Below are positions 40,095 through 49,000 of a stretch of 64,000 bases of DNA, piece by piece. The DNA is taken from assembly GCA_050181465.1 (NCBI GenBank), contig JBFXDD010000024.1, positions 1 to 64,000 of the forward strand, given 5' to 3'. The number at the start of each line of letters is the position of its first letter. Positions within the stretch are counted from its first letter, which is position 1. A program made the position numbers and the translations under genes. The stretch comes from JACRLW01 sp050181465. GTDB lineage: Bacteria; Planctomycetota; UBA1135; UBA2386. The notes beneath the pieces are model-generated. The model made no database searches. It was not told the origin of the DNA and worked only from the letters and a program-made list of their open reading frames with translations.

Positions 40095-40778
40095 CTAGGC
40101 ACCCCACGCGTGAAGCATGTCGATGGGGATGACGGGCACGTTGAGCCCAAGGTCAGCCACGGCCGTCGTGTAGGTTGCCGGTGCCAGCAGGCACACGGGC
40201 GGACAAGTCTTCAGATCGATGTCCTTGAAGACTCGCCATTCCCTCTCGTGCGAGTAGTCCTGCACCCTGCCTCCTTTCTTGCCCACAGGATGCAGCAGGT
40301 TCGCCAAGCCCCAGAGCCGTTTCGTCTTCCCGCCCTTCCGTTTGAAAGCCTTGCTGATCGCGGCGTAGTCGGCGCGCAGGAGATACATGCAGGGAGCGCC
40401 ATCCAGCTTGTCGATCGCAGCCTTGGTGAACACGAACCCGAAGCGCCCATACCGCTCTGCGTGCGAGATCAGGCCGGGCAGCGTGCACTCCGACAAACAG
40501 ACGCAAGGCGGTACCGCGTCCTTCTGAGAAGGCGAGTTAGCCTTTACCCTAAGTGACGCAGCAATCTGCTTCGCGACTTCAAAGGAACACTGGTCCGCCT
40601 TGTCCAACTCCTTCACGACCTGCTGCGGGTTGAGGCCATCCTTGATCACGGCGCGGAGCGGAGCCATCGCCTTCCAGTTCGTGAAGTGGACGAGAAACGG
40701 ACTCCAGTCTCGTTGCGCTGCCTGCAAGCCTGAGAGGTGCCCCCGGGCGTGCTCAGCAAGTGAGTGGATGATGCTCAT
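40095..40778 (-). CDS. AbiGi-like protein, translationally coupled to pglX
   Basis: 227 residues. The ATG at 40778 overlaps the pglX stop (ATGA, 40775-40778). Motifs are FLVHFTNWKAMAPLRAVIKDGLNP (about 28-51), VCLSECTLPGLISHAERYGRFGFVF (about 93-117) and DYSHEREWRVF (174-184). This order (HFT, substrate-side ECT, GxFGFVF, ExEWR) resembles AbiGi-type abortive infection proteins and the DarT/ADP-ribosyltransferase-like fold; assignment is by pattern and moderate. It is followed 10 bp later by the PIN-like gene. The overlap implies that it is made in proportion to PglX. Target unknown. Confidence 0.6.
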   Translation of the reverse strand: MSIIHSLAEHARGHLSGLQAAQRDWSPFLVHFTNWKAMAPLRAVIKDGLNPQQVVKELDKADQCSFEVAKQIAASLRVKANSPSQKDAVPPCVCLSECTLPGLISHAERYGRFGFVFTKAAIDKLDGAPCMYLLRADYAAISKAFKRKGGKTKRLWGLANLLHPVGKKGGRVQDYSHEREWRVFKDIDLKTCPPVCLLAPATYTTAVADLGLNVPVIPIDMLHAWGA

Positions 40779-43700
40779 CTCATGCCTCCGCCAACATCCT
40801 CGTCCTCGGCACCACGAACGTTGCGGGGTCGGCCGCGGCCGCGCGCAGGTGGACTCCACCGGCACACGTCGTCGATCGTCAGACCCTGGGCGCGCAGTTC
40901 TTGGTCGAGGAAGCCCTGGAAGTAATCGCCGAGGCGTTGCTGGGTCTCGGGGTCAACGTCGTTGTGCCACTGCTTCAGCCAGGGGATGAGCTGATCGAGG
41001 CCGGCGTAGAGAGGTCTGAGCTTGTCCGCAGTCCAGCCGTCCTGCTCCTTGCGGTCGATGAGCCACGCGGCGAGGGCCTTGGCCTGCTGCAGGTGGTCGA
41101 AGCCGGCCCAGGTGAAGACGGGGCTCGGGTCGTCGTTGGCTTCGGCCTGCGGATAGAGCACGAAGCGCTCCTTCGGCACGTCGAGCTTGCCGCGGTGGCG
41201 CCAGGAGCCGGGCAGAAAGTCAGCGGAGGTGTACTTCGGCGGGACGGGAATCTGGCCCACGTCCTCGCCGGCATCCTCGCGCCGCTGCAGGTCCCAGGTG
41301 CGCTCCCAGACCTCGCGCTTGCGCAGGCCCGACGGCTTGTAACGTTGCACGGGCAAGAACGGCACGCCTTCGTCGGTGACGAGCTCGCGCACGAGGGCGT
41401 CGAAGTCGTAGTCGTCGCGGCCGCGGTACAGGTTGGCGACCTGAACGAAGTCCGTGTCCTTGCGCAGCAGCTCGGCGAAGCGGGCGGTCGTGGTCAGCCT
41501 TGGCTCGGACCAAAAGTGTGGGGCCTCCAAGCGGTCGAGCAGCCAGTGGCGCTGGGCGCGGTTGAGTTGCTTCTGGAACGGCTCGATGTTCCAGCGGCGC
41601 TTGTACTCGGGCTGCTCGATCAGGCGAATGTCGGGGTTATTCTCGATGCACTCAATGCGGCGCTGCACGAGGTCGCGGTAGGGCTTGGGCCAGTGCGCGG
41701 GGATCTCGGTGACCTTTGTGCTGCCGTGGCGGTCAAACCAGGTGGTCGTGGTCTTGCCGGCGGCGACCTGGCGAGCCAGCACGATCTCGAAGGCGCGCTG
41801 GCCAAGTTCGAGGCCGGGGAGGTCGTCGCCACAGTACGTCAGGTCGTCTTGGATCAGGCCGTAGAGGCGATAGCACTCCCAGTCGAGTTCCTCCTGTAGT
41901 TCGATCGCGTTCCCGAGGTCACGTTTGAACGAGCGACGAGCGGCTTCAATTTGCTCGCCAACTCGCAGGTCGACATCGAACAACACACTTACCACGTTCG
42001 AGCAAGTGTGGTCTAGAGCGCGGGCTCGACGGAGCGGGCGCCTCGCAGCGATCGGTATCTCGGCGACCCTCGACGCGTTGTGCTGGTAGAAGTCCTCGAA
42101 GGGTGCCGTGCGCTGACGCGCACCATGCTGATCTACCGTGCTGCCCTTGTTGTGGCACACCTGCTTCAGCCAGAAGCACGCGACAGAGCTGTTCAGCAGG
42201 CCGAGCAGGCCCAGGTGGTCGTCCTCGGTGGCTTCCGGGGGCAGCTTGATGACCGGCGCGGTTTGCTTGAACACCTTGCCGCCGCGATCGAGGACGAAGT
42301 GGTTGTGGCTGGCGACTTCGGCGAAGGCGATGGAGAGGGGGGTGCGGAGCGCCCCCTTCACGACGATGCCGTACTCCCACCAGTGCATCCCGCGCTGCTG
42401 CTTCGTCTGACCAAAGTAGATGCCTTGCTGGAGCATGGCACGCACCGACCAGAGGGCCTTGTCGACCACGGCATCCGATGTCGGCTCCCAATCGGCACCG
42501 TAGGGAAAGAAGCAGCGCACCGAGGTCTGCAGAGTCCAGTCGCGTACGACGTCACCCTCGCAGAAGACACGCTCATGTACCGCACTCAGACCGAGCCGCC
42601 GCATGTCACTCGGATGCGGACGCGTGTACGCGTCGTCCTCGCCGGTCACAGCCATCACTCCAACTGATGCGACGACCTTCTTGAGCGTCGCTTCACACGC
42701 TTCCTCGATCTGCTCCTTGAGTTCTGCTGCACCACCACCACCGATGCTCCAAGGATGCGCTGCGAACCGGTCGCGCGCCACGTCGGCGCAACTGACGAAC
42801 TCGGACTCGGATCCGGGTCGCTCGAACTGCTCGACGATCGCCGACCACACCAGACCCCTCGAGGGATCGTCGGGCGTGCTCGGTTCGCCCTTGATGCCGA
42901 GCACCGCGCGGATCGTCGTGCCGACCGCCGTGCGTGTCCTGCCAAGCAAGATCACCGTCGGCGTGCCGTGCCCTGGGATGTAGGCACCGGACAGGTCCAG
43001 CACCCCCGTCAGCTCCACCTTGCCACCGAGGTACTCCTCGATCAGCTTCTTGCCGAACTCTCGCTTCATGAACGAGTTCGCCGTGATCATCCCGACAAAC
43101 CCTGGCGCTCGCTTCTCGTCGAGCTTCGGTCGCGCTAGCTCGAAGAAGAGCTGGGTGAAGGGCACTCCAAGCGAGTACTTGCGGTAGCACACCTCTGGCC
43201 ACCGCTCGCGGTACAGCCGGTTGAGCGCGCGATCCCGCGCCACGATGTACGGTGGGTTCCCCACCACCGCGTGGTAGCTGCGCCGGAAGATCGCATGCAG
43301 CAGCTCCTTGTCTTCGCTGGCGTAGACGTGCTCAAACTCGGCCTCCTCCTCGGCGTACATGGACTTCTGCCGCACGCCCGAGCTGCCGCTTCTCGACGGC
43401 CCATGCAGCAACGAGTCACCATTCGCGACCTGCGGGCGGAAATCAAAGGCATCCTTCAGCCGCCGAACGCCGCACACCTTCAGCGCCGCAACCAACAACC
43501 GAAATCGCGCGATCGCCACCGCAAACGGGTTCAGGTCCACACCCGCCACCGCATCCAGCGCCCGCTGCGCCAGCACCGGTGCCTTCGCCGCCGGCTCGGC
43601 CTTCTGCCACTTCGCGAACAACCGCGCGAACGACCCCAGCAGGAAGTGACCCGAGCCGCATGCCGGATCGATGATGCGCGTCTCCCTCAGCCCGAACTCC

Positions 43701-44353
43701 GCCAGCGCCGGCTCCAGTGTCTTGTCGAGCAGGAACTCCTCGATGAACTCCGGGGTCTGCAGCAGCGCGTACTTCTTCTGCGCGTGCTCGGAGAGGTCCT
43801 GGTAGAGGTCGCCGAGGAAGCGCGTGCTCCACTGCGGATCGGTGAAGTCGTGCACCACGTCGCCACCAGCGCCGAGCCAGAACTCGCGCAACAGTCGCGC
43901 GCCGTCGGCCGTCAGTCCGAGCGACCAGACCAGCGAGTGTCCGTCTTCGGCGAGAAGCGGCCGCAACCCAGGCAGCCTGCCGAGTTCCGCGAACACGTGC
44001 AGCAGGTAGTCGCGGTCGTTGTCGTGCAGGTGCTGCCGCTGCCAGTGCGTGTAGCGATCCTTGATGAGCTGCAGCTTCGGCCCCCCGAGCCAAGGCTCGT
44101 CGACCAGCCCGTTGTCCTCGACGAACCGAACGAACACCGTAGCCAGCACCCAGGCCACTGCCACCTGCGTCACGTGCTCGTCGCGGAAGACCTCCCACGC
44201 CGCTGCCGTGCGCCCGGCACGACGCGCGGCGGCGTACTCGCCCTGCATCTTGTCACGGCTCGGCTCGTGTTGCTCCAATCGCAGCCGCAGGTCCTCCTCG
44301 AGCTTGGGCACGACCTTTCTCAGGTCGGTGAGGAGGTGCGAGCGATCGATCAT
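40775..44353 (-). CDS. pglX: PglX, BREX adenine-specific DNA methyltransferase
   Basis: 1,192 residues. A helical N-terminal part (1-200) is followed by the SAM-binding motif IIDPACGSGHFLLGSF (about 227-242) and the catalytic VVGNPPYIVARD (N366-Y369), typical of N6-adenine methylases. The C-terminal half is the long BREX/Pgl recognition and auxiliary region (KYTSADFLPGSWRHRGKLDVPKERF). Both catalytic motifs are intact. In type 2 BREX, PglX marks host DNA so that phage DNA can be told apart. I see no homopolymer of 7 or more in the gene, whereas Streptomyces pglX is phase-variable through a G tract. Its stop is shared with the start of the AbiGi-like gene. Confidence 0.92.
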   Translation of the reverse strand: MIDRSHLLTDLRKVVPKLEEDLRLRLEQHEPSRDKMQGEYAAARRAGRTAAAWEVFRDEHVTQVAVAWVLATVFVRFVEDNGLVDEPWLGGPKLQLIKDRYTHWQRQHLHDNDRDYLLHVFAELGRLPGLRPLLAEDGHSLVWSLGLTADGARLLREFWLGAGGDVVHDFTDPQWSTRFLGDLYQDLSEHAQKKYALLQTPEFIEEFLLDKTLEPALAEFGLRETRIIDPACGSGHFLLGSFARLFAKWQKAEPAAKAPVLAQRALDAVAGVDLNPFAVAIARFRLLVAALKVCGVRRLKDAFDFRPQVANGDSLLHGPSRSGSSGVRQKSMYAEEEAEFEHVYASEDKELLHAIFRRSYHAVVGNPPYIVARDRALNRLYRERWPEVCYRKYSLGVPFTQLFFELARPKLDEKRAPGFVGMITANSFMKREFGKKLIEEYLGGKVELTGVLDLSGAYIPGHGTPTVILLGRTRTAVGTTIRAVLGIKGEPSTPDDPSRGLVWSAIVEQFERPGSESEFVSCADVARDRFAAHPWSIGGGGAAELKEQIEEACEATLKKVVASVGVMAVTGEDDAYTRPHPSDMRRLGLSAVHERVFCEGDVVRDWTLQTSVRCFFPYGADWEPTSDAVVDKALWSVRAMLQQGIYFGQTKQQRGMHWWEYGIVVKGALRTPLSIAFAEVASHNHFVLDRGGKVFKQTAPVIKLPPEATEDDHLGLLGLLNSSVACFWLKQVCHNKGSTVDQHGARQRTAPFEDFYQHNASRVAEIPIAARRPLRRARALDHTCSNVVSVLFDVDLRVGEQIEAARRSFKRDLGNAIELQEELDWECYRLYGLIQDDLTYCGDDLPGLELGQRAFEIVLARQVAAGKTTTTWFDRHGSTKVTEIPAHWPKPYRDLVQRRIECIENNPDIRLIEQPEYKRRWNIEPFQKQLNRAQRHWLLDRLEAPHFWSEPRLTTTARFAELLRKDTDFVQVANLYRGRDDYDFDALVRELVTDEGVPFLPVQRYKPSGLRKREVWERTWDLQRREDAGEDVGQIPVPPKYTSADFLPGSWRHRGKLDVPKERFVLYPQAEANDDPSPVFTWAGFDHLQQAKALAAWLIDRKEQDGWTADKLRPLYAGLDQLIPWLKQWHNDVDPETQQRLGDYFQGFLDQELRAQGLTIDDVCRWSPPARGRGRPRNVRGAEDEDVGGGMR

Positions 44354-44528
44354 CGTGGGAAGGCGGGTTGGAACGGGGGCAGGGTAGAGCAGAGAGTGGA
44401 GCAGGACGGAGCACCGAGGTGCCCTCCAGTCAAGTACCCGTCAAGTACTAAGACACGCCGCAAGCCACTATGGCAGAGGAACTTACAGCGTGCGCAGGCT
44501 AGGCGCGCGGCGCTGACGAGTCGTCTCG

Positions 44529-46025
44529 TCAAGTACCGCTCCTCGCGACGGCCGCCGCCTTGGCCCACGCCGGGACGTACTTTCGCAGCTTCGGCGCCAC
44601 CCCATCTTCGTGGGGGACGATCACGCCGGCCTCGATCGACTCCTTGATCAGGCGAGAGGCCACCGCCGAGTTGCCCTTCGCGATGCCGAAGCGCGCGCGC
44701 AGGGACTCGTTGGTCAGGTAGCCGCGGTCGACGTAGCGCAGGCATGCGTGCTGGTAGCAGGCGCGGACCCGATCGACCCGGTCCAAGTCCTTCAGCGGTC
44801 TGGGCGAAAGTAGAACCGCCCGCGTCGCCTCGCCGGCGACCTCGAACAAGGGAGCCGGCAACTGGAACACCTCGATGTGGAACACCACCTTGTCGATACC
44901 GCTGCCGCGCTCCTCGCAGATGCCGAACCGTCGCATCAGCGAGGCAAGCTTCTCGTTGCGCGATCGAGGCGGCGCATCAAGGAACCGCTCGGCAACGACC
45001 AACGACGCTCCGGGGTTGGTGATCTCGATCCGGTCCAGGAAGACCTCGATCATCGGCCCCTGCCCTGTGATGAAGAAGTCCTGATGAATCAGCGCATTGG
45101 CGACGAGTTCGCGGATGGCGATGTCGGGGTACATCGGCACGCTCTTGCGGATGGCCCGCTCGATCGCCTCGTTGGGTGGCAGCACGCCCTGGATGCGATC
45201 GATCAAGTCTTGGAAACCGCTGGCGAAGCCCTTCTGCTCGACGTGCTCCTGCGCAGCCGTCGCGCGGCTGGTGCCCGCGTAGCGCACGATTCGCACGGCC
45301 TTTCTTCCAAGGCCAGGAAAGTCTGCCAGGCGCTTCGCGAGCAGTACAGCGCCGAGGTTCGTGATCACAAGGCCGCCGGCGCCATCCTTGCCGACCAGAC
45401 CGTCGGCAAACAGGCTGGCGAGGATCGCGTCGGTGCCATCGGGCAACGGTCGCTGCAGCAGATCGAAGTAAGCTGGGTAGTCGAGCAGGCGAAGCACGGC
45501 CTGCGCGTCGAGATGCTCGAGCGCCAGACGATTCTCGAACGGGGTGTGGTCGAAGGTCCTCCAGAGCTCGCGCTCCTTCTCCGGATGGTCCTTGAGCTTC
45601 TTCTTGTACGACCCCACCCGGATGTACTCCTGCCCCTGGAACTGCACCGGATGGCGGAAGGCTCGCTCGATCTCGAGTACGATGATGGCTTTGCCGTCCA
45701 CCATGACCTCAAAGAACCGGAAGCCGAGCTTGGGAGTCAGCAGTCGCAGTAGCCAGTTCTCGAGTTCCTCGTTGCCGACCTTCGTCGCCCCAGGCACGAA
45801 CGTGGTACCGAGCAATTCATGGGTGGCATCGTCGATGCCCCAGACCAGATAGGCGTTGGCCTTCCCGAGCAGGGCAGCCGAGTTTGCCAACGCCGAGATG
45901 TACTCGCCGATCTCGTCGGGTTTGCCGTCGTTGTGCTTCCACTCGACCCATTCGGTCTCGCGGGGCAATCGGCAAAGCTCGCGCACGAGGCCCACTAGAT
46001 AGCCCAAAGGGGGCTCAGCACTCAC
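44529..46025 (-). CDS. AlbA/Schlafen-type ATP-binding protein, coupled to pglW
   Basis: About 498 residues from a GTG at 46025 that overlaps the pglW stop (GTGA, 46022-46025). The N-terminal AlbA_2 (Schlafen-AAA-like) domain contains EWVEWKHND, EIGEYISALANSAALLG and VWGIDDATHELLGT. A second domain with RELVANALIHQDF (305-317) and IEITNPG (333-339) matches the GHKL-type ATPase that commonly follows AlbA_2. A winged helix ends the protein (YLTNESLRARFGIAKGNSAVASRLIK). Proteins of this layout are often called transcriptional regulators and are frequent in defence islands. Regulation of the BREX operon, or a role as an effector, is inference from the position between pglW and pglX. Confidence 0.8.
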   Translation of the reverse strand: MSAEPPLGYLVGLVRELCRLPRETEWVEWKHNDGKPDEIGEYISALANSAALLGKANAYLVWGIDDATHELLGTTFVPGATKVGNEELENWLLRLLTPKLGFRFFEVMVDGKAIIVLEIERAFRHPVQFQGQEYIRVGSYKKKLKDHPEKERELWRTFDHTPFENRLALEHLDAQAVLRLLDYPAYFDLLQRPLPDGTDAILASLFADGLVGKDGAGGLVITNLGAVLLAKRLADFPGLGRKAVRIVRYAGTSRATAAQEHVEQKGFASGFQDLIDRIQGVLPPNEAIERAIRKSVPMYPDIAIRELVANALIHQDFFITGQGPMIEVFLDRIEITNPGASLVVAERFLDAPPRSRNEKLASLMRRFGICEERGSGIDKVVFHIEVFQLPAPLFEVAGEATRAVLLSPRPLKDLDRVDRVRACYQHACLRYVDRGYLTNESLRARFGIAKGNSAVASRLIKESIEAGVIVPHEDGVAPKLRKYVPAWAKAAAVARSGT

Positions 46026-49000
46026 GACGCTTTCTCCCGGTGCAGGTCCTGGATCCACGCTGACGGCACATCCGCCCACCCCGCGCGATCGATCACCGGG
46101 ATCGGTTCCCCGTCCAGCGTCGGTTTCTCCTGGTCGCCGTGCGTCGCCACGAGCAGCCACGCACCGTGAAGAGAACCGGTGGCACCCGGCCGAAGATGCG
46201 TGCGCTCGCGCAGGCGCTCGATCGCCGGCTGCAACAAGCGGTAACGATGCAGGATGCCAAGCCTCGTCACCAGCACCGTGCTTCCGGTCTTGCCCACGAC
46301 ATCGAGCAACCCGGTCGCGGCTCGCTGGGCGAGCAGGAGCAGGTTGCGCCAATCGCGCGAATCGGGCGACGCCGTGTCAGCCGCAAGCACCTTGGACCAG
46401 CCGACGTTGGCTGCGCTGGCTTCCTCGCGCAGACGCCGCAGAAACACCTCCTCCACGCTCACGACCTCGAGGTGGAAGCGCGCAGCGACCTGGGCAAGCG
46501 CGGCCTCGTGGTTCTGCCGCGAAACCGCGAGCACCAGGAACTGTCCCTTTTCCGCGGCGCGCTGCAGCCGATCTTCGAACTGCCGCGCCTCGGAAAGCTC
46601 CAATGAGTTGCGCGCCGGGCGCGACCAGGTCGACACCGATGGCGCGAGCGTCGGCTCCCCCGCGAGCGACGAGCTGCGCGTGACGCGGAAGCGCCACAGC
46701 CCCTGCTCCTCATCCCACTGCAAGTCGGGCAACACCTGCGACAGCATCTCGCCAAGGCGCACACGATCGAACGGCAGCGGCTCGGCCTCTGGATAGCGCG
46801 CCGCCACTCGATCGCGGAGATCTTTCGTCCTCAGTGTTGTGGCTCCGAGCAGAGCCCCCTGCGCCAGCCGCAAGGCACGCACAGCCTCCATGCCGCGCGG
46901 ATAGAGCTCGAGTCGAGCCGATGCCGCCACGCCACCAGCACTCGCAGCGAGACGCACGAGTCGCTCTGGGCCGAGCGGCAGCATGCCTTCGGGTGCGGCC
47001 ACCCGCCGCAGCTCATCGACGACGCGCTGCGGGCTCGCCAACGGCTCCTGCAGGGCCAGTTGCCGAGCGCGATCGCCGAGGTCCTGCGCGTAGCGGACCA
47101 ACGCCGCGGGATCGACCTGCTGTCCTTCTGCTGCCGCGGAGGTCACGAGCCAAACCCGATTCTGGCGACGCGCGGTCTCGAAGCGCGGCTCGGCGGAGGC
47201 GGCCTCGGCCTCAACCGCGGCTCGCAGCACGGTCCGGCTGCACACTGTTCGAAGGGGATCAGGCAATCCGGCACCGTAGGCGTTGCCGATCACTTGCACG
47301 GACTCGGCCAGGGATGCGAGCCCGCCCTGCATGCGCAGCAGGTCCTGCAACTCGCCGCGAATACGCGAGAGCCCGGCGAGCTTGCGCCAACGCTCGCGCG
47401 CCTTCGCAAGGACCTGATGGACCTGCATCGTGGTCAGGCTGAGCTGCTTGCCGACCTCGGTCTGCGTCGGCCAGTCATCGGTTGATGCCGCAGCCTCGGC
47501 AGGCACGCCCCCAGTGAGTAGTCTCCGCAGGACCTCCGGCTCGCGCCGTTCGGTGGCTGTCTTGCCGCGGGGCCTGCCCACCAGCCGCTCGGCAAGCTGG
47601 TCCAGGGCGATGCTGGAGGGCGCTTCATCTGCGGGTTCGCCGGCCGGAACGGCCTCCTCCGGCGCGTCGGTCTTGGGCCGGCGCCTACGCTTGGCAGCCA
47701 CTGGCAGCACGTCGGGAAACCGGTGGCGCAGCTCCGCAACCTTTTGCAGCAGTTCCTGCCGCGACTTGCTGCCCACGCCTCGACGATGCGTGATCTGATT
47801 GAGCGGTAGCTCGAGGAAGGCACGCACCGTGTCGACGGCATCGCGTTCGAGCACGTTGACGGCACGGTTGCTGAGACCTGTGAGCCGCAGCGGAGTCTCC
47901 AGAGTCAGGTCGCCCGCTGGTGTCGGCGGTAGGGCGGGTTGCTCGACCTGCTCGAACAGGGCATGCCACCGGCGCTTCATCTCCTCGGCATTGTCGAAGC
48001 GCTGCGCGAAGTCGCGGTGCAGCGCCTTGTGGAAGAACTGCGCCAATGGCTCGCGGACGGCCGGGTCGAAGGCGTCCGCATCGAGCTGCAGTTCGATGTC
48101 GGGGGCGGCAGAAGGGTCGCTGCGCCCGTCGCCCCAGCGCGGCGTGCCGCCGGTCGCCATCTCGTAGAGCGTGACCGCGACCGCGTAGCGCTCGGCCGCG
48201 GGGTCGTACTGCCGCCGTTTGCCAGTGCCGAGGAACGGATCCATGTAGGCGCGCGTGCCGGCCTGGATCTGGTGTACCGGAGCGTTCGCCAGCGAGAAGT
48301 CGAACAGCACGAGGTGCAACTTGTCGCCGCGGCCGACCGGACCGACGCCGATGTTGTCGGGCTTGATGTCACGGTGAAAGACGCCCTGTTCCTCGAGGTA
48401 CTGCGCGGCAGAGAGCAAGTCGTCGCCGAAGCGCTGCAAGTGTTCGAGCTCGATCGGTCCCTGTTTGCGCAGCCGGTCGGCCAGGGTTTGGGTGCCAGCC
48501 TTGTCGAGCAGGATGCCGGCATGGCCACCGACGTCGAGCCGGCCGCGGCAGCGCACGATCGTCGCGTCGTGCAAGGTCTCGAGCACCTTCGTCTCGGCCT
48601 CGAGCACCGCGTTCTTCGCCGGCTCGAGCGCCAGCTTCAGCACGAGCTGCTCGGGTCTGGTGTCCGGCTTGCAGTCCGTCACCTTCTCGACGAGGAACAC
48701 CACCGCCGACGAACCCTTGCCGAGGCGACCCTTGACGACAAAGCCCTCGGGGAAGCGCTGGCCCACCGTGGCTTCGGTCGGATTGTCGTGCACCTCGATC
48801 TCGGGCCGGGTGAGCGACTCCTCGACGTGATCCAGGTGCAACAGGAACTCGCCGACGGAACCCATGCGGCTCGGGACCTCGGGATGGGTTGCCTCGCGAA
48901 TGAGGTCCAGGAGTTCGGGCGATGCCCCGTCGACCGCCGAAGAGAGCAGAAGGCCTCGCTCGCGAGCCAAGCGGTCGCGCAACTGATTATGGTCTTCGGC

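Noticed and set aside
42325..42350. G-rich run in pglX as a phase-variation tract
   Set aside because: The run is only six Gs, too short to be a convincing switch compared with known tracts.
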